A stretch of 64,000 bases of DNA from Pisaster brevispinus (lineage: Eukaryota > Echinodermata > Asteroidea > Forcipulatida > Asteriidae). The notes under the pieces are model-generated. The model ran no database searches. It had not been told where the DNA came from and saw only the letters and a list, made by a program, of their open reading frames with translations. Positions within the stretch are counted from its first letter, which is position 1, and every line of letters begins with the position of its first letter. Below are positions 1-12,100 of the stretch, one piece after another. Where the stretch lies: positions 4,694,329 to 4,758,328 of the forward strand of contig JAMKCF010000012.1 in NCBI GenBank assembly GCA_023634235.1, in the 5' to 3' direction. The position numbers and the translations under genes were made by a program.

Positions 1-738
1 AACCATTGGCCTCCAAAGCCTTACTTCAGTCTATGTGTACTTGTTGAACTTGTCTAATTTGGGACTAACTTATCATTTCCCATGAATCACCAGGAGGGGT
101 AAAACATGGAAATTGTACTTTTCCTTCTGTTTAATATGTAGCAGTACATGAAAAGTACAAGTTGAAGAAGTGTTCTGTTAGTCTTCTGCAGTGTTTCATT
201 CGTGTCTAGGAGATTTCAAATTCTCACCCCCCCCCCCCCACATGATTCGAACAACCAACAAACTCAAAGGGTTGTATTTGCAGAGAAACTGCTGTCAAAC
301 TTAATCCTACGTGTATGAACACTCCAAAACACAAAATACTTCCACATTTTACTTAAATCATATATAGAAAAGATCCACAGGTAGAATTCTGTACTTTTGA
401 TGACAGAACAAGGAGGTTCAGCGGGACATATTTGTACAGTAAACATTGCACGACGTATACACACATCAGGGATTGAAGTTCACAACTAACATTCCCGCCT
501 AAACTGGATCCTCTGAAAAGGTTCTTTTAAAGCCAAAGAATCTTCCGCAGTCTAGCAGTCTCCTGAAGACAAGCAGAGTACCCTGTTGGAACGTTTGAAT
601 TCTCGAGTCCAGCTCAATTCTCAGAGCAACCGCTTCTCGCAAAAGAGAGACTAGATTATTCACATGGTTGTCACCTGCAAGCTTATTTCTTGTGTCTACA
701 TACATTGATAGTATCATTTCTGTTGCTTTCTGTTGCAG
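1..738. other. upstream of PCGF3 exon 1: intronic or 5' flank
   Basis: No coding exon is recognised. It contains a poly-C run (about 228-239). From about 559 to 715 it holds a decayed copy of the hammerhead-bearing element described separately, which ends a few tens of bases before the exon 1 acceptor. Confidence 0.5.
555..715 (+). mobile_element. remnant of hammerhead-bearing retroelement (Penelope/retrozyme-like), copy 1
   Basis: This stretch matches the reverse complement of 14280-14395 over its length. Both have TCTCCTGAAGAC, then an AAGCAG/GAGCAG stem, then TCAGAGC, AAAGAG and CACATGGTTGT followed by a CCxGCAAG block. The catalytic-type core has decayed: GAAA has become GAAC and the first pair of stem II is lost. 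There is no coding potential. Confidence 0.5.
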
Positions 739-844
739 ATGGACCGGCGGGTGAAGCTGGTGGATCTGAACGAGCAGATCTGCTGTAAGCTGTGTAATGG
801 CTACCTCATTGACGCCACAACTATCACAGAGTGCCTCCACACAT
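739..844 (+). CDS. PCGF3: PCGF3 coding exon 1 (start codon, first half of RING)
   Basis: The ATG sits directly after a TTGCAG acceptor (ends 738), so an upstream 5'UTR exon is implied outside or at the edge of the window. It encodes residues 1-35 plus one base, including [19 protein letters not shown] and the start of the RING. The donor is GTAAGT at 845. The exon ends in phase 1 and joins TT of exon 2 to make Phe36. Confidence 0.92.
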
Positions 845-3138
845 GTAAGTATTTACCCCCCCCCCCCCTTCCATAACCACCAATGAACATTGCAGGCCTA
901 GAATTTCATTTTTGAGATGGCAAGGCCATTTTAATTTTGCAAAGTGCACTTCCAAAATCTTAAAGACTATGAGAAAATTTGACAGGGCACCAAGGCCAAG
1001 GCTAGCAGTGTGGCTAGGGGCAACAGACGCTGTGGCCCCCATGTAATTCCAGGCCTGGCATGGCCTAAATTGCATCGTTGTAATGCCTGGACCCCTGTAT
1101 CTCTGTCTCACACCGATTCCTCATTCTGAGGCTGGTGACAATCTGGTAATGGCTACAGGTGCACTACGTGCACCTTACCTCATTTACAGAGTGCACATGG
1201 TACATGTACCTCTTTATGTGCATCAGTGAGAATTCACACCCATCCTACACATGTGTCTCCTTTGCCCTTACTCTTTCCTTCCTGTCTGCTCTTACATAAA
1301 ATTACATGTACATGTAGCTGCCCAGTTTCTTCAAAGTACATAGAGTGCAGTTTTACTTGGCTTTTTACTGTATAATGGTTCTTATTCTCTGCAATGTACA
1401 TTATAGCCTATAAATCTTTAATCTTGACTTGACTTGATGTTAACAATTTCCACAATTCAGCCCTTGTGACGTTTTCAAATTAATAAACCAACAATGAATT
1501 TAAGGGAGTAAAAGAGTAGGTGACGAGGTCTTAAATGTCCATTTAACCGGCGGAGTCCTGTCTGTGCGTTTAGACTGAGCCGAAGGTGAGGTCCTTTATC
1601 TCACAGCTTTGACCCTGCAAGGTTTTAAACAGTCGCTTGAAGGTAGGGTCATCGTTTTGCTTTTGTCAACGCAATGCTGATTATTGGCAAAATTATCAAG
1701 TAGGAGACAATAGAAGTCACCTGTGAAAGTTTCAGCTGAATACAGTGTCTACTTGTTGAGGAACAGCTCAAAATTGACACATGAACGTACACATATATGT
1801 AGAATCCATCCACGCTTAGCGAGGTGACAACGGGTACCAACCGCTCATGAAGGGACACTAACCCTCATAAATCTGAGAAACAATTCATGCATGAATCCTA
1901 TCTCAGATTCACATTTTTTTATTGATTTCTAATCAGACGAGATACATTAATCTCGCAGGATGCTTACTACCATTGTCATCCTTATCCGCCATGAACACTT
2001 CTGTGGGTAGCGGCGCTATAGAAGACGTCGTTATTATTATAACAAAGTTAGCTTCAGGGCCCAATTTCATAGAGCTGCTTAAGCACAAAAAGTAGCTAAG
2101 CACAACAAAATTATGCTTACCAGAATAAGGTTACCAGCTAAACTACCATGTCACATGTACGATTTATGACTGGTATGCTGCTCATTTCTGCTTAGCAGAC
2201 AACTATTAAGCAATATTTTCTGCTAAGCAGCTCTATGAAATTGGCCCCTGGACAGAAATTACCCCATTTTGTCAGGGTCATTACCAAGCGATGACCCTTT
2301 TAAGAGTGAGTCACTACCCTTCTGTTCTCCAATTCACAAGTGCCCTTTTTGTTTTAAAGGAGTAATAATGTAGGAAAATCTGTAAAACTTCTTTGTTTTG
2401 TCATGTCCTCAGGCTTTTTTTTCGTGAGGGATAAAATTGCATGCGACGCTCAACGGTTGTGTGTATGATGCTAATAGCTTTTACATTGAGTACCGATATG
2501 CATTGATTGCTTAATGCGTAAATTAAGGCCGCGTAAGCTAGTGCGCCAACACACACGTACAGTATGGCTATGATCGCTGAATGCACGTTCGCAGCTCCAG
2601 TTATGTCTTTATCAGCCATTTAAAACTAGTCTTAAACGGTCATGTGACCACCTTTCAACCAATAGGAGTAGGACTGCCTGAACGAACTGGGGTATTTGTG
2701 GATGATGGATAAATGAATGAACGGCCACAGACTGGAAAGACATCATCCACCCCAACCGTTTTAGCAATGTATCATGACCAGGATATACACCCCTTTACCA
2801 GCCCCTTCCCCTTCAGTCGCACACCTCTTCTCCACCAGTGATTTGTGTTTTAATGCTTCTAAGGCTGTTACCTGCTACAGATATTGTACCTTGTACATGT
2901 ACAACCATCTTTAAACACATGTACATGTACCGCCATAATCACAGAATGAATATTCCTCAACCCAATGAAAAAAAAACACAAATGAGAGTTTGAACAACAT
3001 TAGATCGTGAAGGCTGCTTGAGGTTGTCCTCTCCCCACAGACTTGTCAAAACTCCCAGGGATGGTCTAAGTACATCTGATGACCAGAGATAAATAACGCC
3101 TTGTATCCCCTTGGCAGTTTGCCCTCCTGATGAATCAA

Positions 3139-3170
<32 letters not shown>

Positions 3171-6100
3171 CAAGTTAACTCCAGTCAAGGAGCTGTGATT
3201 GTGCAAGCCAGAGGGGTGTCTGGCATCATTTAATTTGGACACCCTTTTTTTTAATTTAGTTTTTCACTTAGGGTATTATTTGAAGTGAACAATTTGGAAG
3301 CATTGCTTTTTAACATTCAGCAAATTTGGACACCCAGTTTTCAGATCCTGGCTATTGCAGATGTGATGCCTCCCATGCAGATTTCTTGATACTTTTTCAA
3401 GTAAAGGATGCTTAGTTTTGTGAAAACAATTTACAAAGTGTCGCTTGTAAAGTGCAATTACATTGTAGCTACAAGGCACAAGATAGTTTAATAGCGACAA
3501 AGTGATCTGGCGCTCTCTCTCTCTCTTTTTTTTTGACTGTCAGTGGCAGTACAATGTACCCTCATCTAACCTGAGCAGCTGCAATCCAATACCAACCCAC
3601 TTTGTAGTGGCTCTCCAATGGACAGCTATTAGGTTGAATACAATCACTGCTCTCATGGGGATTTGCACTGTTGACTTTACATTTCACATTAATGAACCAC
3701 GGTGGCTGCCAGCAAGCAACCCCCCCCCCTCTTGCCGACATAATGAACGTGTGAACGGCATTCAGGAAGCGTTGAGGTGGGGGCGAGACAAAGTTCTGGG
3801 TGTGTACACAGTCGGAATGCATAAACGCCCTTCGAGAACGAGGAGGTTTTTTAATTAATTTCTTGAGGAGACTCAGAATGTAGTCATTTCAGCCAATTTC
3901 ATTTTAGGAATTTAGAAATGCCTTCTCAATAGCATTTCAGTAAGTGCAGTTTAAACTCTAAATAATTGCCTAAATTTGGATAAGCGGTGCTTGCATTTTT
4001 TGTCTATATTTTGGGAGAACTGATTGTAAACTATCAAAATGCATTTTGAGCACATACTTAATCACACAAAGTATCAAATTCAGCAGGGACGAATTTCAAT
4101 AAGGGGTTTTAAAAGTGGAAATTATTGCTCAGAAAATCTTCGCTAAGCCAAAGAAGGAACACTAAACAATGTAAGCCATGGCATTCAGCTGGTAAAGTGA
4201 TTCTGCTTACAGAGATTTCTTTGTTGTTAGCAAGTGTTTGTGCTTTACCAGCAGCTTCATTAAATTGGACCCAGAGATGTTTAGAGTAAGACTGTGTTTG
4301 AATTGGCAGCTAAGGCTTTGGCTACGGCTAGATTTCCAAGTCATCATACATTGAAGTATAGGATGTCATCAGCAACACCCTTGGCAACGGTCGTAGCCGT
4401 AGCTGTAGGTACCAATTTAGATACAGCCTAAGGTCATAGTTTTGGCTTTGGCTCTGGCTTAGGCTCCATTTGCCTGAATTTGAAGCCCTGTCCGGAAAGT
4501 GTACATGTATGTCTTCAAAATTACTGACAGAGTCTCAGTCGAGGCTGAAGCTTAAAGCCCGGATCATATTTCACGCGAAAGCAAAAGCGAAGCAAATGTT
4601 CTTGCGTCACAATTGTTGGGATCAAAGCAACAGATTGCCAAGCTTGAAGTCCAAGACGTACGCATTGGCACCACATCAATTTCCCGTGCTGGTAAAGTCA
4701 GAGATCTTGGGGTCATTTTTGACTCCAACATGACAATGGAGTCACAAGTGTTTAACTGTGTTAAACTTGCATTTCACAGTCTTCGTAACATTCGCCTGAT
4801 TCGAAAATATCTTACTCCAATGGCTACTGAACAGCTCGTTCACGCTTTTATTACATCTCGAATTGACTGCTGCAATTGTCTACTGATAGGTCTTCCAAAT
4901 TACCTAATTCAGAAGCTCCAACGGGTCCAGAATGCCGCAGCCCGTCTAGTCACAAACACACGGAAATACTTGCACATTACTCCAGTCCTTAGAAGCCTCC
5001 ACTGGTTGCCAGTTGAACAGCGCCTTGAATACAAAGTCCTTCTCATCACCTTCCGTGCATTAAAGTTCTCATCACCTGAATACATCGCTTCTCTAATCCA
5101 CATACATAAGTCAAATCGCTCTGGTCTCCGGTCTTCAAGTGATTTTTCTCTAGTCGTCCCCAAGTCAAAACGATCATGGGGTGATCGAGCATTTGCTTCC
5201 GCCGCTCCTCTCTTGTGGAACAAACTCCCTAACTCAATCAAGACATGTGCAACTATTGATAATTTCAAAAGCAAACTGAAATCTCACCTGATGACACGTC
5301 ATATTTAATTACTATTTATTTACTATTCTTCTTGTGAGCGCCTTGAGCATCCTTTGGGTGGATATGTTTTGCGCGTTATAAATGTCTTTATTATTATTAT
5401 TATTAATTGGAAAAAATGGGGCGTACCGATTATTGCATCACCAAAATTGGCTTCAGACGGGCTTCAGACAGAGCCAAAAGGGGCCTGTTATAAATAAGTA
5501 ATTTGTATGGAGGCCTAAAGGACAACATGAATGGTCCAAAGCATACACTAAAAATGTGTTCAACTGCAGTTTTGTTGTCTGAAAAAAATTACTTAGATGC
5601 CAGAAGGCACCATGTTATCAAGCATGACATTCGTCCAACTTTCGGTTTCCGATTTTCTTTTTACCCTCAGACGAAACAGTAGAATTTTTATTGAATAGCC
5701 TGAAAAGTCTATTAAAGCCTATACCATATTATTATACATGGCAGTCATCCCTTGTACACAATAATATGTAATTTGTTTTAATTATTGGGGGGGGGGGGGG
5801 TTACCTATACACCATTTGTACACCAATGTTTACGAGTCCTGTGGGGAAAAAAACCCACTTGCTACTCGGATGGGATCCGTCCCGAACGTACGGACGCTGA
5901 GTCCTGGAGCAGATGTCTTAACCACTAGACCAGTGTGCCTGGTAATGCGAGGCCAATACAGAATAGTTCACTAACACTCACTTTCATATTCAATCAAGTG
6001 ATCAAATCCCAAAACGCGCAGTACACGAAAGTGCCCCAAGATCCCAGACAAAAAAAAGACATTTAGAAACAGAAGTAAAACTAAAGCATTCATACAAATG

Positions 6101-9100
6101 TAGGCATGTTCATGGCTAATATAATTTAAAATGTCTAAAGTTCAAAAAGAAAATGGCCTTGGTGAAACAAAATACAGACATGAAAGTATTTTTAAAAATT
6201 AGAATTAATTTTTCTTTTGTTTTTTTTATATTATGAAATGGTTGTTGGAATGGCTTGTTGTGTTTTGACATTGAAATATTTAGTCTGAATTCGTTGGAGT
6301 GCATCCCGCGTTAATGTCAGGTTTTTAAGTTTGTGTTGCTTTTCCGACTACATAGCTGTAACCCTCTCCATTTGTCTGCAAACGACCAAACGACAGCATG
6401 CTTGAGCTGTGCGCATCCAATGAAATTCACGTCTCATTAACCTGGGGGACGGCTTTCTCATTCAGATCTAGTGACTCGTAAACTGAGAGCATGTTTCAGT
6501 GGTACATCCCCATGATAGATGCACTGGATGGTTGTACAGTACTCCAACACCACTCCGCTTAGCATGTAATTCTCCAAATGGAGATGTACATGTAAGACTA
6601 AGAGGAAGAGTCATTGTGTATGCCGTACGGCGTATGTCCAATGTGCATACAGGCCTTTTGTATGACTTTTAATCATGTGTGCCCTACATGGATGCTGTAC
6701 ATGGGTCCTTTGATCAGAGCCCATTACGCATAATGTACAGTAAAGGCTGTAGTGTGTGCTCAAAATAATTGAATACATTTTTACACCTGCGTAATTTGTG
6801 TTTCAGTTTACATGCCCATGGAGGTGCAACTTTATGCCTTTTTTTGTTAATGGACTGCGGCTGAGAAGAAAATTGGTTAGCGTGCCTTCATGGGCCCAAT
6901 TTACGTAGCAAGAAATGAGCGGGGTGCCAGTGGCAACAATGTTAACTTTATGGAATGTTGGCTGGTAACCTGTTTCTGCTAAGCAATATATTTCTGTGCT
7001 TAGCACGTTTTTGTGCTTACAGGCTTTATGAAATTGGGCCCTGGCTGTCTGAACGATCATCACCAAATTTGGGGGACAGAAATAGTATAATGTTTAAATA
7101 ATAGTGAAATAGTGAAATCTCCCGATAAAGCTATTTCAAGCGACATTCTTTGAGAACCCAAAATCAACACACACTTTACAACACTGTACATGTACTTGTA
7201 TGTCGGTTTAAAAACAAAATGTTGTACTTTGTTCTTGAATCTTTGAATATAAATGTAACAAAAACCCTTTCCCACCTGACCATGACAAATGGGCCCAGTT
7301 TCATAGAGTTGCTTTAAAGCACAAACCTTAGCAAAAAGCCCAGAAAGGTCTGTCGTAATGGACCATTTTGTAATTGGTTTCCTGGCTAATTTTTCCTTTA
7401 AATAATTAGATATTTAAAAAAATTAACTTGATTCCATGGTTCTGAGAGTTTGTTCCATCATACAATTTGACATAAAGTCTGGTGCCTTGGTTACCCTGGT
7501 CTTGGTGTACCTAAAGTAACATCAGACTAAAGAAATTTCCCCAGAATATCTAAATTATCATAAAATGTGCTTGCAAATGTTCAAAGGTACGGTATTTGCA
7601 TGACTGTTCAGGTGTTCCTTCATACCTGTCAAAGAATGTATTTATTTAGTTATTTTTTTTAAGGGAAGTTATACCTTTAATAATTAAAAATTTATATGCA
7701 CTTCAAAAATGAATGACTACAAAAACTTACTTGGTAAGGAGCACAGCAGCAGTCGATAATGTAATAACATTTTGAGAAACAATTCCCTTCTTAAGGAATG
7801 TGGTTTTAGAGAAAAGGAATTTCTGTTTATTTCAATCTGAGAAACGTTTCATGCATGGAAAGATTCTCAGATTTTGTATAATTTCAATTACTGCTGATTT
7901 TTTCCTGTGTGGACTTAACCACTCCAGATTTTTCGGCAATATCTCACAAACACTACTTGAAATGAAATTTTCACAGATCAGTTTCATTGTTTATCTAGGC
8001 TTAAAATAATCGAACAGTTCCTAAAACCGAGGGCATACTTTGCCCTTAAGCAAGAGATTCGCTACATATTACATCTAGGGATGTGGTACACTGTTTGCAT
8101 AGTTTTGTTTTGTCAATAAATAGCTCCAAGAGTTGATAAATTATTTGATGTAATTATTATCGGGGGTCGTTATTGACTTTCAAAATGTCATCGGGTTTAA
8201 AGATGGGTGCTACATGTAGTTACTCAGCATTCAAACAAGCATGCAAAAACACATTCTTGAGCAAACCTACAAGGGTAAGATGACACTAAAGCGCAGGCTG
8301 CCGTAGTGCGCCACAACCACTAGCTTCCATTTGGAAGCACACATGCCCGTAGGCAATACTCTCCCTGGCTCCCTGTGTCAACAATCCTCACAGGCTGCCT
8401 GTCGCCAGGAGGTGTACAACACTCGGCGGCGGTGCATGCAGGACACTCCTCGGTGCAGTTATAGTGCTGGACCCACGGACAAACCCGCCCCGCCAGTGTC
8501 TCGGCTGAGTTTCGTCTCCTGGTGCCGAGTGCCCAGGCGCTGTGTTGTGGCCATGCATGTGGAATCACCTGGGATTATTGATTTGACTGGGGCTTTAAAT
8601 ATCAATCAGGCAACAGGAAGAATTTCATTTATTAATTAGTTCATGCGGCAGATGCGTGTAGGAATCGGAGTGCGTCGTCTGCTAATACTGCAGAGTTGGC
8701 AGTCACTCTTGCAGACAGCAATTGAATGTGTTACCTTGTCATACTCAATACCATGTACATGTGGTTGTCAATAGAGGAGTATTGTTTTTGGTGATGTGTT
8801 TGTTTAACCACTTCACATCGGATGACGGTGATACATGTCAACATTTTCAAAACTGGCTTATGGTGGATGTTTTTTAACGCCCGGAACAACTTCGGAGCGC
8901 CCTTTATGTTTTGTGATCAGCTAACCGGCTATATATTCACCTGGACATTCTTTCTGCTAGCATGCACAGGCATGCACCTACCGTGCTGCGCTTTGTTTCT
9001 CCTACGGGTACAAAGAGGGACAGAGGGTACTGGAATTTTGGTACTATTCATCATGCAATTCTATCCCATCCTCTTTAAATATTGCATGCTAGACCAGACC

Positions 9101-12100
9101 GCACCATACGGGTGCATACATGCATTGTACACAGTAGTACAAAACAGCCTCGTAGTGGAAGCCTGAATGCAATCATGTAGGCCTACATTTTGTGTATTGT
9201 TTTTTCCTCCAAATGACAAAGATTTACATGGATAAATTATATAAAATAAATAATGAATATTTTGCATTCATGCGATGGAGAGGGTATTTTCACCCGCAGA
9301 GAGGTTTCATGTTCAACAACTCGTGAGAATATTCTCACCAATTATTGCACTCATAAACGTTCATTATCCGTATGTGTGGTTGATCATCAAGATGATTAAT
9401 GCAGTCAATGATGTTGGGTGCACAATGGTTTTAAGTACATGTTTGAATGTTGAGCTTGTTCAATGTTGTTCACCTACTTCAACAGCCACAGGTGGTCAAG
9501 TGATCTCAAGAAATGATTGTAGATCTTGAAATGTCATTCCAAGTCTACAATCATTAGGGAATATTAATGCTGGGAAACACTACCTCCAGGAGCTACTGAA
9601 AGTGAGCCCCATTCTCAGGAATAAGCGTATCCTTAAAGGGACTGTAAAAGGTCTCGTTACCAGAGACGTCAACATTTACGGTTTGGGTGGAATTTGTACG
9701 GCTTCAAGTCATTTATGTCTTTGCGATCCTTAAATAGTTTTTCAAATCCTTAAATAGTTTTTAAAAGATTTTCACAACTTCTATTATAGTTTTATCTGAA
9801 ACGAAATTAAACTATGTATTAATACCGAGTGTCATGGATGGAGAGGAGGACAAATCGCTGGGTATTGGACACCATAAGGAGTGAGTTGATGCTGAGAAAA
9901 CAGATGGCTGTGCGAGAGATGAGTTTCTTTTGGAAACATCATGCGTCGCAGAGGTTTCAAGAACAAAATCATTCAGGGGTCAGTCGAGGGAAAGAGAAGG
10001 AGAGGTCGTCCAGCAACATCATGGACGACCGACATAAAGAAGTGGACCGGACAGCCTACAGGGAATGGCAGCTGCAGCGAGATCAGCAGCAGATAGAGAT
10101 GGTTGGCGTGAACTTGTGATGACCACCGCAGCGCAATTTGCGCCACCGGACTGAAGAGAGAGATTACCATGCATGCATTGTACAATGTGTGTCTGGGGTC
10201 CTTTCTATTTTTTGTGTTGGGTACACATTTAAAGTGTGCATTGGTATCAGACTAATGTGTGTGAGCTGAGCGTATCTACCTGTTAAAACAGAGCATAACG
10301 TTCTCCAACTTGTGAAATGTCAAAGTTACTGGTCCTACTGGCTAGTCACTGAAGAAGTCTGGGGCATAATCCTGGAGGATTAATAAAAAGGATCTGGGTG
10401 GTGTGTGTCAAACCGAGAAAAATCCTTGGTTTGATTTTGTGTACAAAACTAATGGGGGACGTTGCCAAAAAAAAGGTCAAAATAACTTGAGAGCAAAGAG
10501 AAGTCTTCAATTGACTGGGTGGAAAAGCGCGTGTATCTTGGTAGGTAAACAGGGACCTATATCAACAGAGGACGATAGGGTCCCCAGGTGGGTGAAGATC
10601 CCCAGTTGTAAATTGTGTACAAAACCAATTGGAGCTGTTGCCAAAAAGTTCAAAAGTTGGCTTCCGTGTGTTAAGTACTTTCATTTATTTTTTTAGGTAA
10701 GAAAGGCAAGAAAGTAGGCAAGAAAGTATGTGAACAAATTTAAAATGGATTAAAACATGTTCATTGCATAAAACAAGACATTGGCACACCTGAATTATTC
10801 CGGAGCTTTCAATATTTAAGAGTCTGATAGTTCAGTTGTACTTCCTCAGTTTCACATGCAAACTACAGTCAATGGTGCTTTACCCTGGACATTCTAATAC
10901 ATGCACCAATGAGCCATAGAACAGTGAAAACTCATGAGTAAGTTTTGCAGCCCAATTTGCGAAGCAAATTATATGTGAGGCAAACAGTCGGGTACGCACT
11001 GTTTTCCAATTGTGATGCAAGGAAGTTTGCTTCGCTTTCGAAATCCACTTGAAGTATGAACCAGGCTTGAATGGATTTTTTCGTTGCATACAAATTTTTA
11101 CATATCTGTCTAGAAATCAACAGGGTGGAATGAATGCCCTTCTTCCAAAATACTCTTATTAAGTTATTGTCTCCACAAAATGAATAAGCCTACGGGTGTG
11201 ATTTAGTTCTAGACCAGCCAAAGTGTTTGTTACATGTACGACTGTCCCGTGGCGGTTTTTCTAGTTTGTTTTCCAAATTCTCACAGCTAGTGTGGTTGTA
11301 GTTGTTCCAGCTGGCATGTTCTGTAGGTATTAAAACTGACTTCAGCACAGATGGCTGGTTTTAAATGACTATTTGCTAATAATAAATCTGTATGTACATT
11401 GTCCGGGTTCTGAGTGGAGAGGTACAGGACTTGCAGTTGTAGTTATTGGTTTGCTTATCCGGCTCTTTTTGTCAATTGATACTGACAATATGCTGGGTGG
11501 TTATGAAAATATGAATTAAAGTGAAGGTACACTAGTTAAAGTCCAAAGAAGAGGTTGTCAAATTAGTGTGTTTGGTCTGAGGATATGCAGCAAATACATG
11601 TGGTGACTGACAAATAAATGCACAGGATCCGAAGCGGTGACTGATCGATATAGAAAACCCACGTGTACACAAAGTAAACAATTATCAGTCCTAGAATTAC
11701 ACATCAGCCGCGGAGGCCATGGCTTCTGTTGCCCCTGGTCTTGGCCTTGGTGCCCCTTCAGAAATTTTCCATAGACTGTAAATTATTCCAGTGGAAATAC
11801 CTTTGCTAAATGAGAATGGTCTTGCCCTCTCAAGGATGAAATTCCAAGCCTAAATTATCACTTTATACATTTTTTTTTAATGAAGTTTATTTAATTGTCT
11901 TGAGAAGGGTCTAGACTGTAAAGAAACTTCCAATGGTAAATGATTTTGTTTAGTCGCCTTGATACTGTGTAAAGTTTTACTCAGTTCCTCCACACCCCCA
12001 CAAAAAAAACAAGATGCCGTTGTTATGATTTTGTGTCTGAGGACATAATTACAGCCGTGTGGAAGTCTATAAATGGGATAACCAAAAAAAAAAATCATAC

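Noticed and set aside
499..840. 113-codon minus-strand open frame over PCGF3 exon 1
   Set aside because: It is antisense to a conserved coding exon and has no recognisable motif; it is a shadow frame.
3502..3858. 118-codon plus-strand frame in intron 1
   Set aside because: Starts in a pyrimidine repeat, is mirrored by an open frame on the other strand and has no recognisable motif.
4613..5308. host gene encoding a 231-residue protein
   Set aside because: The residues match the C-terminal part of LINE reverse-transcriptase polyproteins and are followed by a LINE-type (TTA)n tail.
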